A stretch of 27,548 bases of DNA from DATMRF01 sp035566435. Its GTDB lineage: Bacteria; Verrucomicrobiota; Verrucomicrobiia; Limisphaerales; UBA8199. The translations under genes were made by a program, and so were the position numbers. Numbering within the stretch: the first letter of the stretch is position 1; each line of letters opens with the position of its first letter. The stretch covers positions 1 to 27,548 of the forward strand of contig DATMRF010000113.1 in NCBI GenBank assembly GCA_035566435.1, given 5' to 3'. Shown here one piece after another: positions 6,201-12,117 of this stretch. Under the pieces are notes generated by a model. It made no database searches. It saw only the letters and a program-made list of their open reading frames with translations, and had not been told where the DNA came from.

Positions 6201-6527
6201 CTCACTCCGGCCACTACATTATTCCTGTTTGATGAGCCTACCACCGGCCTCCACTTCGATGATGTCCGTGTATTGTTGAAAGTCTTTCAACGACTCGTAA
6301 ACGCCGGCCATTCCGTATTGGTGATTGAGCACAACCTCGACGTCATCAAATCCGCCGACTGGATAATCGATCTGGGCCCGGACGCCGGAGACCAAGGCGG
6401 CCAGGTCGTTGCCCACGGCACCCCGGAACGAGTCATGCAATGTGCTCAAAGCCACACCGGCCGAGCCCTGCGCCAGGTGCTAACCCCTCAGGCCGCAACC
6501 AGGGAGGCAGAATGCAAAAACGGATAA
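3153..6527 (+). CDS. uvrA: UvrA-family excinuclease ATPase, paralogue 1 (long form)
   Basis: 1124 aa; UvrA proteins are usually about 940. UvrA is the damage-recognition ATPase of nucleotide excision repair, acting as a dimer that loads UvrB. Start ATG 3153 is chosen because homology begins at once (IRLRGVRHNNLKNFDLDLPL) and the frame upstream is not conserved. Motifs: Walker A GLSGSGKS (37-44), CxxC near 126, CxxC pairs near 282, 307 and 429, signature LSGGE (529), Walker B LDEPS (D555); second module Walker A GVSGSGKST (716-724), zinc pairs near 838 and 861, LSGGE (967), Walker B FDEPT (D1027). Extra length comes from linkers made of 7-bp repeats (residues about 210-219, 264-273, 458-463, 880-911) and about 33 extra residues before the second Walker B. 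No uvrB is nearby. Confidence 0.93.
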   Translation: MSKSSARSVIRLRGVRHNNLKNFDLDLPLNQLIVITGLSGSGKSSLAFDTLFAEGQRRYIETFSPYARQFLDRMDKPQVDSIEGIPPAIAIEQRNSVRTTRSTVGTMTEICDYMKMLWPQVAQLHCRQCGQPVRKEPPQWIWEALTREARTAPRAVKGNGAGSEVLLTFDLPLTEKLSLDESLALVAKQGYQRLLVGGQILRLEEAASHLTLHAPRSTPPARLPPHLTVIQDRLPLTSATRARFVEACEQAYHFGKGKLTVWEFHPPSSIRNPRRFSAGLHCATCDLEYHEPTPALFSFNHPVGACPACRGFGRIISIDYDLALPDHSKTLAEGVVKPWLSGMSAECQTDLLRTCRRSGIPTDVPFAKLPKKWQKLVVEGDPNYGKDEAHKWPRAWYGVKGYFRWLESKSYKMHVRVLLSRYRAYTPCPACQGKRFQPESLLYHAPGPAAPKRSEGRSTLHAPNGLTLADFYQLPIRDAVPFIEALAGRHRVGPNDPLALALHEVRSRLGYLNEVGLGYLTLDRPTRSLSGGETERVSLTTCLGTRLVNTLFVLDEPSVGLHPRDTERLVRILEQLRDAGNTVVVVEHEASVMRSANQLLDLGPGHGATGGQIVFQGTYPDLLECGDSLTGQYLSGQMQIEVPQRRAVTTGSASRRSGMSSVQSSRLNTLALNEAEVPYRVTLAACPTLKIAHATKHNLNDLAVEIPLGRFVCVTGVSGSGKSTLVRDVLLPALTARLKSDSSSTKASDRLDTEAGDEGPDNDSASAPQPSTLLTGSESVGQVVLVDQSILAKTPRSNPAVYIGAFEDIREFFAQSDLAKQRGLNASAFSFNSTQGQCERCRGAGFEKIEMQFLSDVFIRCPDCNGRRYRSHILDVKVSPKFQVSSLKPQVQGPGETEVDVHAPRSTLHAPLSLSIADLLESTVEEAIAFLTSFPDSRPAQRAAQSLTLLEEVGLGYLKLGQPINTLSGGESQRLKLVRHLAEATDVTRPNSTHPIVAADVRRRNLEFREGEQQSLLTPATTLFLFDEPTTGLHFDDVRVLLKVFQRLVNAGHSVLVIEHNLDVIKSADWIIDLGPDAGDQGGQVVAHGTPERVMQCAQSHTGRALRQVLTPQAATREAECKNG
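3782..3808 (+). repeat. CACGCTC heptamer array a (in uvrA)
   Basis: Three perfect CACGCTC units plus a fourth partial one (CACGCCT) lie in frame within the first uvrA, encoding part of HAPRSTPPARLPP between conserved blocks. Confidence 0.85.
3944..3971 (+). repeat. CCATCCT-type degenerate heptamer array (in uvrA)
   Basis: CCATCCT, CCATCCT, CTATTCG and CAATCCT follow each other at exact 7-bp spacing inside the first uvrA, encoding a HPPSSIRNPRR linker. Confidence 0.5.
4526..4539 (+). repeat. CACGCTC heptamer pair b (in uvrA)
   Basis: Two perfect units lie within a non-conserved linker (RSTLHAPNG) of the first uvrA, after the third CxxC block. Confidence 0.7.
5789..5823 (+). repeat. YYYCAAG degenerate heptamer array (in uvrA)
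   Basis: Five consecutive 7-bp units (TCCCAAG, TTTCAAG, TTTCAAG, TCTCAAG, CCCCAAG) lie after the C-terminal zinc block. Rotated, they belong to the same AAGTYYC family as the intergenic array at 25542-25597. Confidence 0.8.
5856..5883 (+). repeat. CACGCTC heptamer array c (in uvrA)
   Basis: Four perfect CACGCTC units lie 32 bp after the YYYCAAG array in the same linker of the first uvrA (HAPRSTLHAP). Both arrays sit between the zinc block and the conserved SIADLLESTVEEAIAF stretch. Confidence 0.85.
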
Positions 6528-6706
6528 CCACCTCATTGTACGAGCCCATATTTGCGCCGACAGAATCTCGAGTCCCTGTCCCGAAGGGACAATCGAAAAT
6601 AGCCCAACATTTTAACGCTTGTCATGACCCACAACTCTTACAGGGTTTTGTAAGCTATGCTTATGATATAAACTATTCATCGTCAATGATTTGCAGGTTT
6701 GCTCAG

Positions 6707-6831
6707 GCGTCGCTACGCGACGCTGGAGCGTGCGGACGCCTCCCCCGTGGACTGAAGTCCACGGCTACCATCGTTGCATCGCTACGCGATGCATGCAGGT
6801 GTTGGCTACCATCAAGCTGCCGCTCCGCGGC
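6707..6831. repeat. cluster of four short perfect hairpins
   Basis: Four 5-9 bp stems with 2-3 nt loops stand in a row, two of them sharing the form stem-TAC-stem (GCG..CGC ends). They are separated by GGCTACCATC-like spacers that occur twice (6763-6772 and 6804-6813). The layout suggests dispersed hairpin elements. Confidence 0.6.
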
Positions 6832-6974
6832 GCAGCGATGGCAGCGAATTCCGGGCATTTTCCTGTGGGTTTGGGCGGCCAAGAAGGCAAACGCATCCCA
6901 AGCTCAGGAAGTTGCGGGTAATGACAAGCATTTTAAAGTTGGGGTCGAATGCCGGTCATTGCCTAAGTCCCGAA

Positions 6975-7082
6975 AAACGTGTGAAGAAATTGAAAATCAT
7001 GAAAATTAACTCTCGCAACTAGTTGATTATCAAAAGCGGCATTTTGCGATTTCGAGCCTTTTGCCAATTTTTTCACAGCTTC
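6975..7082 (-). repeat. 108-bp palindromic element, copy 2, inverted and diverged
   Basis: The intact end TTTTTTCACAGCTTC (7068-7082) matches copy 1 perfectly; the other end (GTGTGAAGAAATTG, 6979-6992) has drifted. Shared internal blocks, in order on the + strand, are TTGAAAA, AAAATT, CGCA, TTGATTATCA/CTGATTATCA and GCATTTTGCG. Read on the minus strand it encodes EAVKKLAKGSKSQNAAFDNQ, close to the tail of the truncated transposase ORF. Confidence 0.6.
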
Positions 7083-7138
7083 GAAGAGACGGCTGAAATC
7101 ATACCCCTGCAACTCTGACGCAATCTGACGCAATCCTT

Positions 7139-9943
7139 TTGTCACCAACCGTGCTTAAAGAAACCGATCTACTCTCCGAACCCGATCAGGCCATCGTCAT
7201 CCATGGCGCGCGGGAGCATAACCTCAAGAATCTGTCGCTGCGCATCCCCCGCGGACGGTTCGTCGTGGTCACGGGTGTCAGCGGCTCGGGCAAGAGTACG
7301 CTTGCGTTCGATCTGCTCTTCGCCGAGGGCCAGCGTCGATTCCTCGATTCGATGAACGTCTATGCCCGGCAATTCGTCGAGCAACTCTCCCAGCCGGACG
7401 TCGATCGAATCACCGGCATACCGCCGACCGTCAGCATCGAGCAACGCACCAGCCGCGGCGGCGGCAAAAGCACCGTCGCGACCGTCACCGAGGTCTATCA
7501 CTTCATCCGACTGCTCTTCGCGCGCCTGGCAACACAATACTGCCCCGATTGCCAGGTCGCCGTCGAGGCCCAGACCCGCGACGAGCTTGGCCGGCGCCTG
7601 CGAACCGAACTTCGCAAGCGGGGCGAACTCACTCTGTTGGCTCCGGTGGTAAAGAATCGCAAGGGCTTTCACACCGACGTCGGGGAATGGGCCGCCACTC
7701 ATGGCTATGCCCAGGTGCGCGCGGATGGCAAGCTCCACCCCACGAGCGAGCGCTTGCGCCTGGACCGTTTCCGCGAACACGATGTCGAAATCGTCACCGG
7801 CAAGGTAGGGCGCGCTGTCCTCAGCGCCCATCAAGCTCTCATCGACGAAACTCTGAAGCTCGGAAACGGCCTGCTCTACGCCCTCGATACCCACGGCCAG
7901 CTCTCCGTCCATTCCACCGAACGTTCCTGCCCCAAATGTGGCCGCTCGTTCGCGCCGCTCGATCCGAAAAACTTCAGCTACAACTCGCCCCAGGGCTGGT
8001 GCACCCGCTGTCGCGGCTTCGGCGAACTCTTCTATTTGCCCGACGTGGACCGCGGCGCTCGCGCCGAGGCCATCGAAGAATCCTGGTTCGAGTGGCAGGA
8101 AGGTGAGCGCGAGATGTGCCCGGACTGCGAAGGAGCCAGGTTGAACCCAATCGCGCGCGCCGTCAGGCTCCAAACTGACGATTTACGATTTTCGGTGCAC
8201 GACTCGGACTCGCCGCCAACGATCGACACGTTTTCCAAAATGTCAGTCGCTAGCGCCTCCAAACTCTTCCAGGGCGTCAGGTTGAAAGGGCGGGCCGCCA
8301 TCATCGCCCGGGATATTCTGCCGGAGATTCGCGAGCGCCTGAAGTTCTTGTGTGAAGTCGGTCTCGGGTACCTCCAGCTCGGCCGCGCCATGCCCACGCT
8401 GTCCGGGGGAGAAAGCCAGCGGATCCGCCTCGCCGCCCAGCTCGGCTCGAACTTGAGCGGTGTTCTCTATATCCTCGATGAGCCCACTATTGGCCTCCAT
8501 GCGCGCGATAACGAGCAGTTGCTGGCCGCCTTGGAAAAACTCCGCGGCCGTGGCAACTCTGTTCTCGTCGTCGAACACGATGAGGAAACGATGCGCCGCG
8601 CCGATTACATTATCGACCTTGGCCCGGGCGCGGGAGTCCACGGCGGTGAAGTGGTCGCCGCCGGCACCCTCAGCGAACTGCTCCGGCACCCGGAATCGAT
8701 TACCGGCCAGTGCCTGCGAACCCACAAAACCTATCCCACCCGCGGCCGCCGCCGCCCCGTCCTTGTTGGAGCCGACGCAAGGAGGCTCGATTCAAAATCC
8801 CAGGCGGATCCGAGCACGCCCGATTCGACTCCTGCAACCGGACCCACCCACACCTGGCTGACACTTCGCCACGCCAACAAGAATAACCTGAAAGACCTGA
8901 CCGTCCGGTTCCCCCTGGGCCGCCTGGTTCTCATCACCGGCGTCAGCGGCTCCGGCAAGAGCACCCTCATCCGCGAATGCCTTCTCCCCCAATTGACCGA
9001 GGCACTTAAGTCTCGAAAAACCGGTCGCGCCCTTGTCCACCGAAGCCTTGGCAAAGGCGGATCACGCTCCACGCTCCACGCTCCACCCGCCACCGGTTCC
9101 ACCTCCCCGCTCATCGGCTTCGACCCCATCCACGCCGTTTACGAAGTCGATCAATCCCCCATCGGCCGCACGCCCCGCTCCATCCCCGCGACCTATGTCG
9201 GCTTTCTCGACGACATCCGTCAATTGTTCGCACAGGTGCCCGAGGCCCGGCTGCGCGGCTACGGGCCAGGGCGGTTTTCGTTCAACAGCGCCCAGGGCCG
9301 CTGCCCCGAGTGTGAAGGCGCCGGCACGATCAAGCTCGAAATGAATTTTCTCCCGCCCGCCTTTGTCCGCTGCGAAGTCTGCGCCGGCACGCGGTTCAAT
9401 CGCGAAACGCTCGACGTGGAATACGCCGGCAAAAACATCGCCCAGGTCCTCGATTTATCCGTGAACGAAGCGTTGGATTTCTTCTCCAGCCTGCCCAGGC
9501 TCAAACGCGCACTGCAAGCGTTGCACGACACGGGCCTGGGGTATTTGAAACTCGGCCAGACCAGCCCGACCCTGAGCGGCGGCGAGGCCCAACGCGTCAA
9601 ACTCGTCACCCATTTGCTCACCGGCTTGAAGGAGCCCGACCTGCTGGACCGGTTCCCCAGGCGCAACTTCTTCATCCTCGAGGAACCCACGATTGGCCTG
9701 CATATGGCCGACGTCAAACGCCTGGTCGAGGTGCTCCAACGCCTCGTCGATGCCGGCCATTCCGTTCTCGTCATCGAACATAACTTGGACTTAATCGCCG
9801 AAGCAGATTGGGTTATCGACCTCGGCCCGGAAGGAGGCGACGCCGGCGGCCGGGTCGTCGCCGAGGGCACCCCCGAAGCCATCTCGCGCAACAAAGTCTC
9901 GCACACCGGTCGCTACCTGCGTACTGTGTTGACGAACCAATGA
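7139..9943 (+). CDS. uvrA: UvrA-family excinuclease ATPase, paralogue 2
   Basis: 934 aa from TTG 7139; GTG 7151 is also possible and homology starts at IVIHGAREHNLKNLSL. Motifs: Walker A GVSGSGKST (46-54), CxxC in YCPDCQ, a UvrB-binding-domain stretch around residue 167 (LLAPVVKNRKGFHTDVGEW), zinc pairs CPKCG/CTRCRG and CPDCEG, LSGGE (421), LDEPT (D447); second module GVSGSGKST (601-609), zinc pairs CPECEG and CEVCAG, LSGGE (812), then ILEEPT with E848 where Asp is usual. The insertion domain looks shorter than in E. coli UvrA, while a CACGCTC array adds a linker at about 642-649. Keeping the UvrB-binding stretch suggests that this copy, rather than the first, is the canonical repair protein. 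It overlaps the next gene by 4 nt. Confidence 0.94.
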   Translation: MSPTVLKETDLLSEPDQAIVIHGAREHNLKNLSLRIPRGRFVVVTGVSGSGKSTLAFDLLFAEGQRRFLDSMNVYARQFVEQLSQPDVDRITGIPPTVSIEQRTSRGGGKSTVATVTEVYHFIRLLFARLATQYCPDCQVAVEAQTRDELGRRLRTELRKRGELTLLAPVVKNRKGFHTDVGEWAATHGYAQVRADGKLHPTSERLRLDRFREHDVEIVTGKVGRAVLSAHQALIDETLKLGNGLLYALDTHGQLSVHSTERSCPKCGRSFAPLDPKNFSYNSPQGWCTRCRGFGELFYLPDVDRGARAEAIEESWFEWQEGEREMCPDCEGARLNPIARAVRLQTDDLRFSVHDSDSPPTIDTFSKMSVASASKLFQGVRLKGRAAIIARDILPEIRERLKFLCEVGLGYLQLGRAMPTLSGGESQRIRLAAQLGSNLSGVLYILDEPTIGLHARDNEQLLAALEKLRGRGNSVLVVEHDEETMRRADYIIDLGPGAGVHGGEVVAAGTLSELLRHPESITGQCLRTHKTYPTRGRRRPVLVGADARRLDSKSQADPSTPDSTPATGPTHTWLTLRHANKNNLKDLTVRFPLGRLVLITGVSGSGKSTLIRECLLPQLTEALKSRKTGRALVHRSLGKGGSRSTLHAPPATGSTSPLIGFDPIHAVYEVDQSPIGRTPRSIPATYVGFLDDIRQLFAQVPEARLRGYGPGRFSFNSAQGRCPECEGAGTIKLEMNFLPPAFVRCEVCAGTRFNRETLDVEYAGKNIAQVLDLSVNEALDFFSSLPRLKRALQALHDTGLGYLKLGQTSPTLSGGEAQRVKLVTHLLTGLKEPDLLDRFPRRNFFILEEPTIGLHMADVKRLVEVLQRLVDAGHSVLVIEHNLDLIAEADWVIDLGPEGGDAGGRVVAEGTPEAISRNKVSHTGRYLRTVLTNQ
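8178..8191 (+). repeat. ACGATTT heptamer pair (in second uvrA)
   Basis: Two perfect ACGATTT units at 8178-8184 and 8185-8191 lie in a non-conserved stretch (LQTDDLRFSVHDS) of the shortened insertion region. Confidence 0.5.
9063..9083 (+). repeat. CACGCTC heptamer array d (in second uvrA)
   Basis: Three perfect units (21 bp, so the frame is kept) encode RSTLHAP in the linker after the second Walker A. This is the same unit and the same peptide as in the first uvrA. Confidence 0.85.
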
Positions 9944-10440
9944 CCCATCCGTACGAAGAGACTTTAAACGGCGAACCAATGCTCCGCCTGGCGCCCAGCG
10001 AGCGGCACGAACAGATTTGCGCGCGGTTGCATCAGTGTGTCCACGCCAGCGTCGCCAACCTTACCAGCACCCGCCTGCTGGCCCCGCGCTCGAGCGTCCG
10101 CCTTTCCAACGAAACCGTCGTCCGGCCCGATCTGTCCCTGCTGACCGTCGCAACCGGAAAACTCTGGCTCGCCGCCGAGATCGTCAGCTCCGACGATCAT
10201 GCGCCGGACACGGTCCTCAAGAAGCAGATTTATGAAGAACTAAAACTGCCTCGCCTATGGATGATCGACCCCCGTTACGACAACGTCGAAGTCTATCACG
10301 CCACTCAATACGGCCTCATGCTCAAATGCATTTTGGCGGGAAGCGAAATCCTGAGCGATAAACTCCTGCCTGAGTTTCAGATCACGATGACCGAACTCTT
10401 CAAGGCCTCTGCGCCTCGCGGACAAGAGCACGACAAGTAA
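9940..10440 (+). CDS. Uma2-family (DUF820) putative restriction-endonuclease-like protein
   Basis: 166 aa from ATG 9940, which overlaps the uvrA stop as ATGA, so the gene is probably translationally coupled to it. Uma2 proteins have a PD-(D/E)xK nuclease fold; their biological role is largely unknown. Visible pattern: N-terminal MTHPYEETLNGEPMLRLAPS, H-x-x-I helix (ERHEQICARLHQCV), strand PRSSVRLSNETVVRPDLSLL with the conserved PD, then LAAEIVSSDDHAPD with the conserved E-x-V-S, a Lys/Tyr helix (LKKQIYEELKLPRLWMIDP) and VEVYH. Together these supply the expected catalytic D, E and K. A role in DNA processing with UvrA is inference from the overlap. Confidence 0.85.
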   Translation: MTHPYEETLNGEPMLRLAPSERHEQICARLHQCVHASVANLTSTRLLAPRSSVRLSNETVVRPDLSLLTVATGKLWLAAEIVSSDDHAPDTVLKKQIYEELKLPRLWMIDPRYDNVEVYHATQYGLMLKCILAGSEILSDKLLPEFQITMTELFKASAPRGQEHDK

Positions 10441-10459
10441 GGAGAGATCTTCCCCTGCT

Positions 10460-10993
10460 TCAATCTGTAAGTTCATCCAGTGCGATGGAATAGATCTCGT
10501 ACGCCTGCTTGCCAAAACAGACCAACAGCACACTCTCTACCACGCTGGCTTTCTCCAAAAACTTCTTCGTCTCCGTCACCGCAATTCGCGCCGCCCGCTC
10601 TATCGGAAACCCGTACGCCCCGGTGCTGATGGACGGGAAGGCAATCGTCTTAATCCCATGTTGCTCAGCCAACGCAAAGCAGTTCCGGTAGCAGCTCGCC
10701 AACAACTCATCCTCGCCATGGTTTCCGTCACGCCAGACCGGCCCCACCGTGTGAATGACCCATTTCGCCGGCAGCTTGTAACCCTTGGTAATCTTTGCCT
10801 GGCCGGTGGCGCACCCGCCGAGCTTCCGGCATTCCTCCAGCAGTTCGCGCCCAGCCGCGCGATGGATCGCCCCATCGACACCGCCCCCGCCAAGCAGCGT
10901 CGTGTTCGCCGCGTTCACAATCGCGTCCACCGCCTGCTTCGTGATGTCTCCCTCGATCACTTTGATTCGATTCCTAATCGCTTCGTTTCTCAT
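10460..10993 (-). CDS. macrodomain protein, O-acetyl-ADP-ribose deacetylase type
   Basis: 177 aa. Start ATG 10993 is preferred because AGGA lies 6 nt upstream; a GTG five codons earlier is less likely. Macrodomains of this class bind ADP-ribose and remove acyl or ADP-ribosyl groups. Seen: IKVIEGDITKQAVDAIVNAA, the NAANTTLLGGGGVDGAIHRAAG loop, TGQAKITKGYKLPAKWVIHT and the phosphate loop STGAYGFP. The length equals that of YmdB-type single-domain proteins. It converges with the Uma2 gene and lies beside, not within, the uvrA unit. Confidence 0.92.
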   Translation of the reverse strand: MRNEAIRNRIKVIEGDITKQAVDAIVNAANTTLLGGGGVDGAIHRAAGRELLEECRKLGGCATGQAKITKGYKLPAKWVIHTVGPVWRDGNHGEDELLASCYRNCFALAEQHGIKTIAFPSISTGAYGFPIERAARIAVTETKKFLEKASVVESVLLVCFGKQAYEIYSIALDELTD

Positions 10994-11092
10994 AGATGTC
11001 CTGCGCACTTGTTACCATACGCGCCCGGTCGGCTGCGGGGGGAAATATATTGCGTACGTTGGGGTGCTGCCTCACACTGGAGCCTGTTGGCG

Positions 11093-11183
11093 GGAGAGAT
11101 GGCAGAGTGGTTTAACGCACACGCCTGGAAAGCGTGAGTGGGCTTATACCCCACCGGGGGTTCGAATCCCCCTCTCTCCGCCA
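11093..11183 (+). tRNA. tRNA-Ser(GGA), CCA encoded
   Basis: The acceptor stem GGAGAGA (11093-11099) pairs with TCTCTCC (11173-11179), followed by discriminator G and encoded CCA. The anticodon stem-loop CACGCCTGGAAAGCGTG gives anticodon GGA (reads UCC/UCU). A long variable arm (GTGGGCTTATACCCCAC) and T-loop GGTTCGAATCC confirm a class II serine tRNA. It stands alone between convergent-side genes on the minus strand. Confidence 0.96.
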
Positions 11184-11195
11184 CTTCACTCCCGC

Positions 11196-11984
11196 TCATT
11201 CCGCTGGAATTTCCAACTCGCCCCGGCAATACACCACCGCCCGCCCGCCGATGACGACGCGCTCACCCGCGTTCCGGCAAAACAGCTCGCCGCCACGCTT
11301 GGAGATTTGCTTCGCGAACAATTCGGGCTTCCCGAGTCGTTCGGCCCAGTAAGGAATCAACGTGCAGTGCGCTGAACCGGTGACCAGATCCTCCGGCACA
11401 CCCACTCGTGGCGCAAAGAACCGGGAAACGAAGTCAGCACCGCCGCCAGGCGCCGTAACGATCACTCCGAGCGAGTCGAGTTGACTCAACGCTTGCGTAT
11501 CGGGTTCGAGCGCCGCCACCTCCGCGACGGTGTTGAACACGGCGAGGTAATCACGGGATTTCAAAACCTCGGCCGGCTTGCTCCCAAGGCCTCGCAACAG
11601 GTTCTCCGGCGTTGAACAGGGCGTCGCCGGGCGCGATGGAAAGTCCAGCTCAATGACGTCGCCGCGCGCCGTGGCACTCAGAGTGCCGCTCAGCGTCTCG
11701 AACCTCACAGTTTGACCCCTGTGCGCCAGTTCCTTGAAAAGAACGAAAGCAGAAGCCAACGTAGCATGTCCGCAAAGATCTACCTCCAGAGCCGGCGTAA
11801 ACCAGCGCAAACGAAACTCGTCCTTCGCTCTCGTGAAGAACGCGGTCTCAGAAAGGTTGTTCTCGGCGGCGATACGTTGCAGGACTTCATCGGGCAACCA
11901 CCGTTCCAGCGGACAAACCCCGGCCGGGTTCCCACCAAACGGGCTCGAAGTGAACGCGTTGACCCGGAAGTAAGGAATGCGCAT
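11196..11984 (-). CDS. PhzF-family protein (phenazine-biosynthesis-like isomerase/epimerase)
   Basis: 262 aa from ATG 11984, where family similarity begins (MRIPYFRVNAFTSSPFGGNP); longer upstream frames run into the divergent promoter region. PhzF-like enzymes have two pseudo-symmetric DapF-like halves and often isomerise small metabolites; substrates of most members are unknown. Seen: GGNPAGVC, the ENNLSETAFF segment with the conserved Glu (E46), FTPALEVDLCGHATLASAFV, and the second-half motif DLVTGSAHCTLIPYWAERLG. Length is typical. It is divergent from the sugar isomerase-like gene, with 133 bp between. Confidence 0.9.
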   Translation of the reverse strand: MRIPYFRVNAFTSSPFGGNPAGVCPLERWLPDEVLQRIAAENNLSETAFFTRAKDEFRLRWFTPALEVDLCGHATLASAFVLFKELAHRGQTVRFETLSGTLSATARGDVIELDFPSRPATPCSTPENLLRGLGSKPAEVLKSRDYLAVFNTVAEVAALEPDTQALSQLDSLGVIVTAPGGGADFVSRFFAPRVGVPEDLVTGSAHCTLIPYWAERLGKPELFAKQISKRGGELFCRNAGERVVIGGRAVVYCRGELEIPAE

Positions 11985-12117
11985 GGGACGATACTGGCGC
12001 AAGCCTCGCGCAAATGGCAAGGGCGAGCTACTCGCGCCGGCGAACATTGCACGCTTGAGTTCACAAGTGCCTGTGCGTACAAATTGCCTGTTGCGCAACC
12101 AAAACCCATTGCCGCTT

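Larger units (their letters stand above)
6528..7138. other. 611-bp gap between the uvrA genes: hairpins and a palindromic element
   Basis: No credible gene. Contents in order: hairpin TGTCCC-GAA-GGGACA (6577-6591), an AT-rich patch, hairpins GCGTCGC-TAC-GCGACGC (6707-6723), CCGTGGACT-GA-AGTCCACGG (6745-6764), TGCATCGC-TAC-GCGATGCA (6775-6793) and GCCGC-TCC-GCGGC (6819-6831), the palindromic element copy 2, and a decamer TCTGACGCAA twice just before the second uvrA. I see no clear promoter or T-rich terminator. Confidence 0.6.

Noticed and set aside
7169..8173. 334-codon minus-strand ORF under the second uvrA
   Set aside because: Antisense shadow; the + strand frame is clearly UvrA.
11041..11060. 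TATATT as a promoter -10 for the tRNA
   Set aside because: No acceptable -35 at the right distance was found.
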